Under the pieces are notes generated by a model. That model made no database searches. It saw only the letters and a program-made list of their open reading frames with translations, and was not told where the DNA came from. Source: Nitrospinaceae bacterium UBA7883 (GTDB lineage: Bacteria > Nitrospinota_A > UBA7883). Taken from it: DNA of 64,000 bases. Each line of letters begins with the position of its first letter. The first letter of the stretch is position 1. Positions 53,874 through 62,963 of the stretch are shown here, piece by piece. The translations under genes and the position numbers were made by a program. The DNA lies in NCBI GenBank assembly GCA_002500605.1, contig DLRR01000011.1, forward strand, positions 7,035 through 71,034. The letters are read 5' to 3'.

Positions 53874-54995
53874 TTACGACTTTAGATGGTTTTCCACATT
53901 GGTTCTTATCTCTTGTGGGGATATGATCAGATTGGGTAGTTGGGCATTGCCAGCTTTACAAATTACGTGAATAAACAAAGGACCATTGCTTTTGAAACCA
54001 GCAAGCGTTTCGGCAATCTCCTCCGGGTCATTGGATCGCAAAACACTTCTAATACCAAAGCCCCGTGCCACTTTTGCAAGATCTACACACACTGAAGTAG
54101 CTGTATGTTGATTGCCAGTAGACCCGTATGCCCCATTGTCTATACATAAAATAATTAGGTTTTTTGGTCCTGTCTTTGCAACTGTAGCAAGAGTAGATGG
54201 ATTCATTAGTACTGAACCATCACCATCTATCGATATCACAGTTTTGTCAGAAACTAGAGACATTCCAAGTGCAATTGGTGTAACCATTCCCATTGAACCA
54301 AGCATATAGAAGTTAGACTTTTGATGGCATACCTTGTACAGTTCTTTGCATGGAATTCCAAGATTACATACAACGGCTTTTCCAGTTAGTTCACTTGCCA
54401 ACTTTTGGAGCATTTCATAACGAGTAAACTCAGGCTTTAGATAAGGCGCATCAAATACCTTTGGCATTGAATATGTTGGTTTAGGTACTGTATCAACAGT
54501 AAAGTCACTTTGAGTCCATAAAAATGGCTCAAATAGATAGCCGCGTAACTCATTGTTCGCATAGACGCTGTCAAGAGTTTGATCTATTATAGATACATCA
54601 TTTATCGTGTGTATTTCATGATACGGTATATCCAAGGCCTCCATAATTTTCAGGGAATAAGTTCCCATCCACTTCTGAGCTTCGATGGTCTCACTGACGG
54701 CTCCTCGCCAACTCATTAGAATAGGCAGGGCAAATCCGTAGTGACGGTTTAGTGAGGCTAAGGCGTTTATCATATTACCTAGACCAGAGTTTTGGATAAC
54801 CATAGCCGGTCTGGCACCTCCCATTATGGCCCCCGCACAAATTCCACACCCCTCTTCTTCACGGCCAAGTTCCACACTATAAAATCTAGACAAAAGGGCA
54901 TCATAGAGATTTTTGTTTCGGTCACAAGGCAAAACCCCCAGGAAGTCAACCTTATGTTTTCTTAGAATATCAATTGTTTTTTCTTCAGGTGTCAT
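53874..54995 (-). CDS. comDE: Sulfopyruvate decarboxylase (ComDE type, fused)
   Basis: A 373-residue thiamine-diphosphate enzyme. Both halves are in one chain: the PYR domain with GREEEGCGICAGAIMGGARP and QNSGLGNMINALASL, and the PP domain with GSMGMVTPIALGMSLVSDK and SIDGDGSVLMNPSTLATV (the GDG...N cofactor motif). The pattern matches the sulfopyruvate/phosphonopyruvate decarboxylase group; the neighbouring cysteate synthase favours sulfopyruvate to sulfoacetaldehyde. Its ATG overlaps the cysteate synthase stop by four bases. Phosphonopyruvate decarboxylase remains a possible alternative. Confidence 0.85.
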   Translation of the reverse strand: MTPEEKTIDILRKHKVDFLGVLPCDRNKNLYDALLSRFYSVELGREEEGCGICAGAIMGGARPAMVIQNSGLGNMINALASLNRHYGFALPILMSWRGAVSETIEAQKWMGTYSLKIMEALDIPYHEIHTINDVSIIDQTLDSVYANNELRGYLFEPFLWTQSDFTVDTVPKPTYSMPKVFDAPYLKPEFTRYEMLQKLASELTGKAVVCNLGIPCKELYKVCHQKSNFYMLGSMGMVTPIALGMSLVSDKTVISIDGDGSVLMNPSTLATVAKTGPKNLIILCIDNGAYGSTGNQHTATSVCVDLAKVARGFGIRSVLRSNDPEEIAETLAGFKSNGPLFIHVICKAGNAQLPNLIISPQEIRTNVENHLKS

Positions 54996-56254
54996 AGATT
55001 TAATTCTGCAAGCTGTTCGTCACTCACATCTTTATAAATTGTGTGGTTTGCTTTAATAGGCACGACAGAAAGGTCTAAATGCCTCTGTATTATTCCTGCA
55101 CCAGTAAGGTTTAGCATTATCAAATCGTCCTTAGCCACTTTGCCCTCTCTTATAGCCTGCATCAGGGATGAAAGCGCTACACCAGAAGCAGGCAAAATAT
55201 CCGGACCCTCAAGCTTTTTAAAAAGCGCCAATGCATCATAAATCTCTTTATTTTTAACACTATACATATATCCGTTTGTTGCCTTCAGAGCATCGTACAC
55301 CCCTCCACCAATAGAATAGGCAGGGTACTTAGTAGAGAGCACCCTAGAAGCCACAATATTGATAACGTCCTCATCCTCAGGTATGTCACGTTTTTCTATA
55401 AGATGATCTCGTCCTTCACTCCAGGCTGAAACCATTGGGGTCATAGGGTGGTTCTGGGAAAGGTGCATTTTGGTATATTTGTTACCAAAAAAACCATCCT
55501 TTATGAAAAGTTCGTTAGCATGCCATGACGCTATCGCCCCAGTGCCACTTCCTACGGCCTGGAAATAGTGGTCTGGTATTTGCCCAATCTTTGTCACTGC
55601 ATCCAGGTAAGGCACAGAAAGCCCTGCCCTCCTTGCAAAGTTGTGGCAGCCACCTTCAAATACATAACCCTTAACTTTACTAATGCGTTTTGCAATATCA
55701 ATTGCATCGGAATAGTCTCCATCTTCGAGCATAATGATTTTTGAATGTTTTATCAACATGCTGGGTATGTTGACACCACACATACAGTTGGCAGGAATTA
55801 CGCATACAATTGGAAAATTTAATAGTTCCGCTATAAAAGTAAAGGCCACACCGGTATTACCTGCAGAGGCTAGAACCAGTTTATCCACCCCATGTTCTTT
55901 AGCATACTCTATAGTAACAACAGCATGTAATTCTTTAAACGTACATGTTTTATAGTAAGCCTTAAATTCTGGGAAGTAGCCATTTAAGCTGAGCCAAAGG
56001 TTTTTTAGCCCCAACTCTTTTGCTAGCATTTTGCTTTTATAAGTAACAGGGCCAAATGCATATTTATTTGGCCGTGACACAGGAAGCCAGTCGATGAATT
56101 TCCAAAGCCCGGGGAACTCAGAGCGTATTTTAAGTGTTGGTTTGATAAATTGCGTTTTAACAAGTGAGTTGTGACAATCAGCAGTAAAATTAAATGGGGA
56201 AGCTAAGTTAACTTTACCACCTGTTGCACAACATATAAGAGAGTAATTACCCAT
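54992..56254 (-). CDS. Cysteate synthase (threonine-synthase-like PLP enzyme)
   Basis: A 420-residue PLP-dependent beta-replacement enzyme. The N-terminal half contains FPGLWKFIDWLPV and LSLNGYFPEFKAYYKTCTFKE, the latter carrying the PLP-binding lysine, and then LVLASAGNTGVAFTFIAE for the phosphate loop. Length and these segments agree with the Methanosarcina enzyme that makes L-cysteate from phosphoserine and sulfite, as far as I recall its sequence. Plain threonine synthase is the main alternative, but pairing with ComDE in a coupled operon supports the sulfonate route. A gap of about 150 bases separates it from the mfnF-like gene upstream. Confidence 0.82.
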   Translation of the reverse strand: MGNYSLICCATGGKVNLASPFNFTADCHNSLVKTQFIKPTLKIRSEFPGLWKFIDWLPVSRPNKYAFGPVTYKSKMLAKELGLKNLWLSLNGYFPEFKAYYKTCTFKELHAVVTIEYAKEHGVDKLVLASAGNTGVAFTFIAELLNFPIVCVIPANCMCGVNIPSMLIKHSKIIMLEDGDYSDAIDIAKRISKVKGYVFEGGCHNFARRAGLSVPYLDAVTKIGQIPDHYFQAVGSGTGAIASWHANELFIKDGFFGNKYTKMHLSQNHPMTPMVSAWSEGRDHLIEKRDIPEDEDVINIVASRVLSTKYPAYSIGGGVYDALKATNGYMYSVKNKEIYDALALFKKLEGPDILPASGVALSSLMQAIREGKVAKDDLIMLNLTGAGIIQRHLDLSVVPIKANHTIYKDVSDEQLAELNL

Positions 56255-56402
56255 TCACTTCTCCATTCCCAGAAATCCAGATTGCCCAACAGGATAGGTT
56301 TTACGGGAGTAAAAGTCAAAGCTGGCCGGTCGTATAAACAAAAACGCATATTTCTTCAGTATATACAGCACGAAACCTTCACTCACCCTAAAACATAAGT
56401 CA

Positions 56403-57428
56403 CTACCTATAGTGGTAGTTATTCATTTCTGATTGTAAAAGCAGAGCCACACAAGAGGACGGGTCAATTCCTATCAATTGAGATTGCAATAACCTATTTG
56501 GGTTTCTGTTGCCAATCCATTGATTTACCCTCTCTTTGTAAAACTTTCCAGCCCCAATGAATATAACTGGATCATGTTGAAGACCACTTTTGGTAGCCAC
56601 AAATTCTATTTTTTCAAATAAGATCATGGTATGCATCTCAACTATTTGCTTAGCAATAAGTTTCAACTGATCCTCTTTTAGTTGCTCAGGGTCTGTAAGA
56701 AAAAGTCGCGATAATCTAGCCATAGCCCCTCGCTTAGATTTCGGACCTCCATCTGGAGTTGCTATTGTATAAGCATTCGAGTCAATCTCACCTAAAATTA
56801 GATGTAAATCGCCCATGGTAGAAAAATATTCTGGACAAATTGGGGTCACCACACCATCAATGTTTACTGAGTTGGTTACGGCCATCGGGTGCGTCCTCAG
56901 GTACCCACAATAAACTAACTCACCATATCTAGACCGTTCAAAATCATTTCTCCCCAAAACTGCAGATTTACCTCCTTTAATGGGGAGTATGTCAGTGGTT
57001 GTCGATCCAATATCTACTACAATGGCATCTTCCACCAAAGTGGATAACCACCAAACGGTAGCAGCCCAATTTGCCGAAGCCACAAGTGGGGCCATTCTTT
57101 GGTTAATAGGTGGCTGAATAAAGCCGCCTTCAATCGAAAAAAAGTACAACGGTATCTCAGCACAAACACTATACAACTGGTCAATAATCCAAAAGACACC
57201 ACTATTTCGATTATGGAAAATGTCGCATAGTTCAGCTGTCATAGTTATCGCAATATCTGTTGGTTTAGTATCTCTTATAATTTTCTTGAGCATAGGCGCT
57301 AGCGATTCCGGAGTTTTATAAAGCTCCAAAGGTATAGTTTTTTGCTCAAGTATTTTTTCCCCGTAACCTTCATCTAACGAGGTATATTTTGTGTTGGCCC
57401 CTCCAATGTCTAGTCCAAGAATCTTCAA
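56403..57428 (-). CDS. mfnF: MfnF-like methanofuran biosynthesis protein (hydantoinase/oxoprolinase fold)
   Basis: A 341-residue ASKHA-fold protein. The start ILGLDIGGANTKYTSL and the later IVVDIGSTTTDILPIKGG are the family nucleotide-binding motifs; FFSIEGGFIQPP and VASANWAATVWWLS are in the middle. Such proteins have been annotated as H4MPT-linked C1 transfer pathway proteins, and the archaeal MfnF couples the furan unit to the gamma-glutamyl-tyramine unit of methanofuran. The gene overlaps the ATP-grasp gene by four bases, which agrees with the successive steps. Confidence 0.85.
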   Translation of the reverse strand: MKILGLDIGGANTKYTSLDEGYGEKILEQKTIPLELYKTPESLAPMLKKIIRDTKPTDIAITMTAELCDIFHNRNSGVFWIIDQLYSVCAEIPLYFFSIEGGFIQPPINQRMAPLVASANWAATVWWLSTLVEDAIVVDIGSTTTDILPIKGGKSAVLGRNDFERSRYGELVYCGYLRTHPMAVTNSVNIDGVVTPICPEYFSTMGDLHLILGEIDSNAYTIATPDGGPKSKRGAMARLSRLFLTDPEQLKEDQLKLIAKQIVEMHTMILFEKIEFVATKSGLQHDPVIFIGAGKFYKERVNQWIGNRNPNRLLQSQLIGIDPSSCVALLLQSEMNNYHYR

Positions 57429-58423
57429 GTTAGCTCCATTCCATCTAGACCAAACAGCATACCTGATCTCGTAACACCCACATCAATATCACCACCGGTG
57501 GCTGCAAGCATAATTAATTGTGCTGGGTTCTGATCCAAGGCTTTAACTAGGGCAGTAAAGCTAGTTGTTATACGAGGATTAATTTCTATGACCACCGGCC
57601 CTAACACGCTGTCTATGTAGTCAAGTCCCCAATAACCAGAAAGCTGAGGGAAAGTTGATTTTATTCTCTTAACTAAATTTTTCAACTGCTTATCTGGTTC
57701 AACGGACAATATTTCACCTCCATTATAACTAAGAACTTGCCGATCACCAATTAAACTTTGGGTTACATGTTGCCGATTTACAGATAAAATTAGGTCGTGA
57801 GAAGGTGATGAAATAATGCTTAGGCTCATAGGGTCTCCTTCTACATATTCCTGAGCTATCAACCTTACCCCGCCTGTATAATCCGACGTACTTCCATTTT
57901 GATGCAAACTAACACCATTACATCCAACCCCATCTATCGGTTTTGAGATCCACTTATCTATAAATACCTTTGAAGGTTCAAAAAATGAAGTTACTGGTTC
58001 AGTTTGGGGTGAATTAATGCCAACTTTTGTCAGCATCTGCCAAAAAAGAAACTTGTCGCCTGTCCAAACAATGGTTTCGGGGGTCGAGCCAAAGTTAATT
58101 TTCCCCCGATGCAAGATAGAGGTTAAATGATTTTTAAGTTCGCCTCCAGTTTCGGGGCTAATAACTAACGCTGCATCGCACCTGTCAAGAGCACTGCAAT
58201 AGTTTGACCTGTAGTTTTTTTCAACAACAGTCACGTTTGGCAAACTACCAAACAGATCGGCAATACGGTAGTCTACAAGAGAAAAAGTCTCTACCCCTGG
58301 TACTTGGGAAAACGAGTCAACCGTAGCCCTTAGCATGGCCCCACCCTCTACAATGGGAGCATGTTCTAAGTTTTGACCAAGAAGACCGCCACCACAAAAA
58401 AACTCGTGAATAAAAACTCGCAT
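57425..58423 (-). CDS. mfnD: MfnD-like ATP-grasp ligase (tyramine-glutamate ligase type)
   Basis: A 332-residue ATP-grasp enzyme. The N-terminus MRVFIHEFFCGGGLLGQ matches the opening of the MfnD group; KWISKPIDGVGCNGV is the ATP-binding loop, and SGYWGLDYIDSVLGPVVIEINPR holds the metal-binding Glu and Asn. In archaea MfnD joins glutamate to tyramine, the first ligation in methanofuran synthesis. The start overlaps nothing; it is 24 bases after the AhpD-like gene. Substrate assignment rests on the linked mfnF-like gene. Confidence 0.82.
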   Translation of the reverse strand: MRVFIHEFFCGGGLLGQNLEHAPIVEGGAMLRATVDSFSQVPGVETFSLVDYRIADLFGSLPNVTVVEKNYRSNYCSALDRCDAALVISPETGGELKNHLTSILHRGKINFGSTPETIVWTGDKFLFWQMLTKVGINSPQTEPVTSFFEPSKVFIDKWISKPIDGVGCNGVSLHQNGSTSDYTGGVRLIAQEYVEGDPMSLSIISSPSHDLILSVNRQHVTQSLIGDRQVLSYNGGEILSVEPDKQLKNLVKRIKSTFPQLSGYWGLDYIDSVLGPVVIEINPRITTSFTALVKALDQNPAQLIMLAATGGDIDVGVTRSGMLFGLDGMELT

Positions 58424-58447
58424 ATTAAGCAGGTTTGACGAACAACC

Positions 58448-58873
58448 TTATTCCTTTTCTTCTTTCCCATAAAACTTGGCACTCATCTGTCTATACTTTC
58501 TAAAACCTGTAGACCAACTCGCTGACTCGGCCATGGATGAGGCTAACATAATGGTTTGGAACACCGCCTCATTAGAAACACCAAGCTTAAAAGCTCTTTG
58601 TATGTGGTGCTCCAAGCAGTAATCACACCTTAACACAGTGGCGGCTGAGATGGTAATCAGCTCAATAGTCTCGTCATTCAAAACCCCATCTTCTGGGTGG
58701 AGTAAGGCCCTATTTTTCAAAACGCTAGTCAGAAAGCTCAACTTATTCTCTGCCAATACTCTTGTTACTAGAGGCTTATACCCATAAAGTTTCTCAATGC
58801 CATCAAGGATTTCTTTTACCCCTTCTTCTCCTTTTTCATCGACAAGTTTTTTAAACTCTTCTTCAAAACTCAT
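58448..58873 (-). CDS. AhpD/carboxymuconolactone-decarboxylase-family protein
   Basis: A 141-residue helical protein of the alkylhydroperoxidase-D group. The signature is LRCDYCLEHHIQRAFKLG with its C-x2-C pair followed by a His, typical of thiol-dependent peroxidases. The start is ATG at 58873 with AAGGA upstream; the longer frame to 58909 is less likely. It is first in the cofactor operon. Its link to methanofuran or coenzyme synthesis is unknown. Confidence 0.85.
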   Translation of the reverse strand: MSFEEEFKKLVDEKGEEGVKEILDGIEKLYGYKPLVTRVLAENKLSFLTSVLKNRALLHPEDGVLNDETIELITISAATVLRCDYCLEHHIQRAFKLGVSNEAVFQTIMLASSMAESASWSTGFRKYRQMSAKFYGKEEKE

Positions 58874-58926
58874 AGCATAATTCCTTCCAAAGATAAAAAA
58901 TAATAACAATGGTACGATGTCTTATT

Positions 58927-58956
58927 TTGCCAAACTAGGCTGGCCTTTGCTATAAT
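58927..58956 (+). promoter_or_regulatory. Promoter for tRNA-Ser
   Basis: TTGCCA at 58927-58932, an 18-base spacer and a perfect TATAAT at 58951-58956, ending 32 bases before the tRNA. It overlaps the leader region of the divergent minus-strand operon. Confidence 0.55.
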
Positions 58957-58988
58957 CCACTCCGGTTTTAGCACCGAAGTGTTAACAT

Positions 58989-59081
<93 letters not shown>

Positions 59082-59323
59082 TCTTTAAATTGGACCCCAC
59101 ACTCACCGGTTGAACGAACTGATGCTGGCATACTCTGAACAAGCTTTCTACCTACTTTTACTTTCATGTCATGGATGCGTCCATTGGTGATTTATGATGT
59201 AGTTGCATCTTAAGGGGTATCTAAGCAATAATCATAAAGGTGATGGCACGCTGGCTCTATACTCGGGGGATACATCAACAATGATCCTGTCTGGTTACTT
59301 AATATTAAGCTTAAGGATATAAA

Positions 59324-60823
59324 ATGAAGTTTTCAACTAAATTAGAAGGTGTTACCAAGTTTAAGGCGGAAGGCCTTGTGATTGGTGTAACAGAAAACAA
59401 GATTAACAATGGTAATGTTGCGGCACTAGACAAAATTCTTAGTGGCCATATTAAAAAGACAGCTAGAACCGAAAAATTCAAAGGAAAAGCTGGACAAGTT
59501 CTCTCTTTAAATACACTAGGGATGACTAAAGTTGAAAGAATAGTTTTGGTCGGTCTTGGCATAGAAAAGGACATCACTCTAGATACTGCAAGGAGATCTG
59601 GAGCTAAGGGTGCATCAGCCATGCGGGCATCTGGTATAAAAGCCTTTGGAATTACTATGGCAGCTCATCCGCTTAACAGCTTGTCTTCCGGCCTGCTGGC
59701 ACAAGCGTTAGCAGAAGCAATTATTCTTGCCTCGTACAGTTTTGATACTTTTAAGACAAAAAAGAGTGATGGAAAAATCGATTTAGTAACATTTTTGTTA
59801 GAAAAGGAGTCAGATGGAGTTGCTGTTAGAAGAGGTGTGGAAAAAGGGAAAAAGTTGGCTGAAGCAGTATGCTTCGCCCGCGATCTAATAAATCTCCCCT
59901 CAAACTACGCCACCCCTAGTTACCTAGCTTCGCAAGCCCAAAAGTTAGCTAAGGGTAAGCTAAAGTGTAAAGTATTGGGACCACGTTCAATAAGGAAACT
60001 AGGTATGGGAGGCCTTATGGGAGTGTCCCAAGGTAGTAATGAACCAGCCAAGTTTATCATTTTGGAATTCATGAACTCAAAAACAGACAAAAAACCTATC
60101 GTGTTGGTTGGCAAGGGAGTTACCTTTGACACCGGCGGTATTTCAATAAAACCATCTGCAAATATGGAAGAAATGAAAATGGATATGTCGGGTGCAGCGG
60201 CTGTTTTAGGTGCAATGAAAGCAGCTTCTGAGTTAAATCTCAGAGCGAATATTGTTGCCCTTGTGCCAACAACTGAAAACATGCCCGGTGGCAATTCTTA
60301 TAAACCTGGCGATGTATTGACTGGTTTGTCTGGAGTAACAATGGAAATTTTAAATACTGATGCCGAAGGTAGGTTAATCCTCTCCGATGCCATTGCCTAT
60401 GCCGATAGATACAAACCAGACTGCATCGTGGATCTTGCCACTTTAACTGGTGCATGCGCAGTAGCTCTAGGGAATCATGCCTCAGGGTTATTCAGCACCG
60501 ATAAACAAATATTGGAGCAAATTCGGCAAGCGGGAGAAGAGACAGGTGAAAGATGTTGGCCCATGCCTTTGTGGGAAGATTATGAAGAAGAAATAAACAG
60601 TAGTGTGGCTGATGTGCAAAACATAGGTCAACGCTGGGGCGGTGCAATAACGGCTGCGACGTTCTTAAAAAAACACATTAATAAAAATAAATGGGCTCAT
60701 ATAGACATTGCAGGCACGGCATATACCAACAAACCTAGACACTATCTTAGTAAGGGTGGCCTTGGTATAGGTGTACGGTTACTGATAGAGTTTGTAGAAA
60801 AAAGAACGAAACTAAAAAAATAA
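59324..60823 (+). CDS. pepA: Leucyl aminopeptidase (M17)
   Basis: A 499-residue cytosolic aminopeptidase with a two-metal active site. VGKGVTFDTGGISIKPS, KMDMSGAAAVLGAM and the signature NTDAEGRLILSDAI supply the metal and catalytic residues. A strong AAGGA precedes the ATG. It is transcribed toward the ribosomal cluster, ending 90 bases from the rpsS stop with no clear hairpin terminator between. Confidence 0.96.
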   Translation: MKFSTKLEGVTKFKAEGLVIGVTENKINNGNVAALDKILSGHIKKTARTEKFKGKAGQVLSLNTLGMTKVERIVLVGLGIEKDITLDTARRSGAKGASAMRASGIKAFGITMAAHPLNSLSSGLLAQALAEAIILASYSFDTFKTKKSDGKIDLVTFLLEKESDGVAVRRGVEKGKKLAEAVCFARDLINLPSNYATPSYLASQAQKLAKGKLKCKVLGPRSIRKLGMGGLMGVSQGSNEPAKFIILEFMNSKTDKKPIVLVGKGVTFDTGGISIKPSANMEEMKMDMSGAAAVLGAMKAASELNLRANIVALVPTTENMPGGNSYKPGDVLTGLSGVTMEILNTDAEGRLILSDAIAYADRYKPDCIVDLATLTGACAVALGNHASGLFSTDKQILEQIRQAGEETGERCWPMPLWEDYEEEINSSVADVQNIGQRWGGAITAATFLKKHINKNKWAHIDIAGTAYTNKPRHYLSKGGLGIGVRLLIEFVEKRTKLKK

Positions 60824-60912
60824 TAAGTTCGACAGAATGTGATTCTTTAGAGTTGGCGATACTAGAAGAACGCAAGTCTAAGTTGTGATAAGTGGAATAA
60901 GCTAAGCCACGG

Positions 60913-61197
60913 CTATTTCCCAGTGGTCCTATGGCCGTCCCCCCTAGCATGACCACGGTAAGTGCGCGTAGGAGAGAACTCTCCCAGCTTGTGCCCAACC
61001 ATGTTTTCTGTCACATATACTGGAATAAACTTCTTGCCATTATGCACGGCAAATGTAAGTCCAACAAATTCAGGGGTAATTGTGGAACGACGTGACCATG
61101 TTTTGATAATTTTTTTGTCTTTTTGGATAGACATTTTTTCCACTTTTTTTACTAAGTGGTCTTCTACGTAAGGCCCCTTTTTTAAAGATCTTGTCAT
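60913..61197 (-). CDS. rpsS: 30S ribosomal protein S19
   Basis: A 94-residue full-length S19 (start RSLKKGPYVEDHL, core TWSRRSTITPEFVGLT, end KLGEFSPTRTYRGHA). It is the last gene of the S10-type cluster here. rplV, rpsC, rplP and the following genes, which normally come next, are absent. Confidence 0.97.
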   Translation of the reverse strand: MTRSLKKGPYVEDHLVKKVEKMSIQKDKKIIKTWSRRSTITPEFVGLTFAVHNGKKFIPVYVTENMVGHKLGEFSPTRTYRGHARGDGHRTTGK

Positions 61198-61217
61198 ATT
61201 TCTAACCCTACCCTACA

Positions 61218-62042
61218 TCATTTTTTACGTTTGACAATTTCGTTATCAGAACGCTTATTTTTCTTCCTAGTTTTGTAACCCTTTGTTGGTTTTCCCCAAG
61301 GGGTGACAGGATGGCGTCCTCCAGAGGTTTTACCCTCACCACCACCATGTGGGTGATCCACTGGATTCATTGCAACTCCGCGCACTTTGGGTCTTACTCC
61401 AAACCAACGTGACCTTCCTGCTTTTCCAAGTGACATTCTTTCCTGTAAAGCATTTCCAACAACCCCTATAGTGGCCTTACAAGTTACTGGTACATTCCTT
61501 ACTTCACCTGATTTAAGTTTTAACAAAGCCTTAGAACCCTCCCTGGCCATCAATTGGGCAGAACTGCCAGCAGCGCGAATCATCTGGGCTCCTTTGCCAG
61601 GCTTCAGCTCAATGCAGTGGACAACAGACCCAACCGGAATGGATTTTAACGGAAGACTGTTACCAGCTCTGATTTCCGCCTTTTCACCACTCATGAGTGT
61701 GTCGCCAACAGAGATATCTTGTGGCGCTATAATGTAACGTTTCTCACCATCTGAATATGTCAACAGTGCTATATTTGAGGAACGGTTAGGATCATATTCT
61801 ATACTGACAACTCTAGCGGGAATACCATCTTTATCTCTTTTGTAATCTATAATCCGTATTCTACGCTTATGTCCGCCTCCACGGTGCCTAGAAGTTATCC
61901 TGCCAAGATTGTTTCTACCGCTGGACCGCTTCTTTGGCAAAAGCAGGCTCTTTTCGGGTTTGTCAGTCGTGATTTCCTTAAAATCAAGACCTGTCTTATT
62001 ACGTTGGCCTGGGGTGATTGGGTTGTATTTTTTAAGTGCCAT
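61218..62042 (-). CDS. rplB: 50S ribosomal protein L2
   Basis: A 274-residue L2. ATG at 62042 gives the typical MALKKYNPITPG start; a longer frame to 62060 is rejected. GRITSRHRGGGHKRR and the peptidyl-transferase region VAMNPVDHPHGGGEGK are intact. Confidence 0.98.
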   Translation of the reverse strand: MALKKYNPITPGQRNKTGLDFKEITTDKPEKSLLLPKKRSSGRNNLGRITSRHRGGGHKRRIRIIDYKRDKDGIPARVVSIEYDPNRSSNIALLTYSDGEKRYIIAPQDISVGDTLMSGEKAEIRAGNSLPLKSIPVGSVVHCIELKPGKGAQMIRAAGSSAQLMAREGSKALLKLKSGEVRNVPVTCKATIGVVGNALQERMSLGKAGRSRWFGVRPKVRGVAMNPVDHPHGGGEGKTSGGRHPVTPWGKPTKGYKTRKKNKRSDNEIVKRKK

Positions 62043-62046
62043 GGAC

Positions 62047-62337
62047 TTATACCTGATCAAACACTTCTATGGTGTCGCCTTCCTTTAACGTAACTATTGC
62101 TTTCTTCCAATCAGACCTTTTCCCTTCATGCCGTCCAAGTCGCTTCTTCTTACCTGTAACGGTTTGAATGTTAATCTTTTCCACTTTAACTTTAAATGCC
62201 TCTTCAACGGCATATCTAATTTCAGTCTTGTTTGCTCTTGGGTCAACAGAGAATGTAATTTTATTGTAAAACTCCCTAGCATCTGTAGCCTTCTCTGTGA
62301 TTATTGGTGACCTTATAAGGTCAAATGCACTCTTCAT
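62047..62337 (-). CDS. rplW: 50S ribosomal protein L23
   Basis: A 96-residue L23, recognisable by IRSPIITEKATDA and by VEKINIQTVTGKKKRLGRHEG. It sits at the tunnel exit of the ribosome. The start overlaps the rplD stop by a base, as is usual in this cluster. Confidence 0.97.
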   Translation of the reverse strand: MKSAFDLIRSPIITEKATDAREFYNKITFSVDPRANKTEIRYAVEEAFKVKVEKINIQTVTGKKKRLGRHEGKRSDWKKAIVTLKEGDTIEVFDQV

Positions 62338-62957
62338 CAGCTTAATTTCTTTTCAATGCTGTCCAGTGAGTTCTCCAGACAAAGCAAAATATCAGAGTTT
62401 AAAATATCATAAACAGTCAACCGGTCAGCGGTAACAACTGAAACCTCAGGAATATTTCGAAAACTAAGTTCAACGTTGTTGCTACGCTCTCCCTGCACAA
62501 TAAGAGCTCTTCCGGTAATACCGAGAGAGGCTAAAAGTGATACGGCCTGTTTTGTTTTCGCCTCAGCAAATTCTATCTTATCCAGCACAATCATAGCCTC
62601 GTCCTTAGCTTTAAGGCTTAACGCGCTCTTCAAAGCAGCCTGCTTAACCTTCTTCGGTAACTTGTAGCCATAACATTTCGGTTTAGGGCCAAAAGTGACT
62701 CCGCCACCCCTAAACAACGGGGACCTTATTGATCCTGCTCTGGCTCGGCCAAGCCCTTTCTGCTTCCAAGGTTTTCTGCCACCACCTCTAACTTCGTTTC
62801 GTGTTTTTGTGCTATGGGTTCCGCGTCTGCGGTTGGCCATCTGCCAAACAACCACGTCGTGAAAAAGGTGGGATTTTATTTCAGTTTCATAGATTGAGCT
62901 TGGCAATTCCACTTTGCCGACTCTTTTCTTTTTCGCATCTACAACATTTATTTGCAT
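62337..62957 (-). CDS. rplD: 50S ribosomal protein L4
   Basis: A 206-residue L4. The extended loop with RRRGTHSTKTRNEVRGGGRK and PWKQKGLGRARAGSIRSP is diagnostic. In E. coli L4 also controls its own operon; no comparable leader can be assessed here because rpsJ's upstream part is outside the window. Confidence 0.97.
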   Translation of the reverse strand: MQINVVDAKKKRVGKVELPSSIYETEIKSHLFHDVVVWQMANRRRGTHSTKTRNEVRGGGRKPWKQKGLGRARAGSIRSPLFRGGGVTFGPKPKCYGYKLPKKVKQAALKSALSLKAKDEAMIVLDKIEFAEAKTKQAVSLLASLGITGRALIVQGERSNNVELSFRNIPEVSVVTADRLTVYDILNSDILLCLENSLDSIEKKLS

Positions 62958-62963
62958 TTCTCG

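Noticed and set aside
26235..58423. Archaeal contamination as the source of ftr, mfn and comDE genes
   Set aside because: They are embedded between clearly bacterial genes on both sides (addAB, tmk-holB, dxs, pepA) with similar base composition and bacterial ribosome binding sites. A chimeric assembly cannot be fully excluded from sequence alone.
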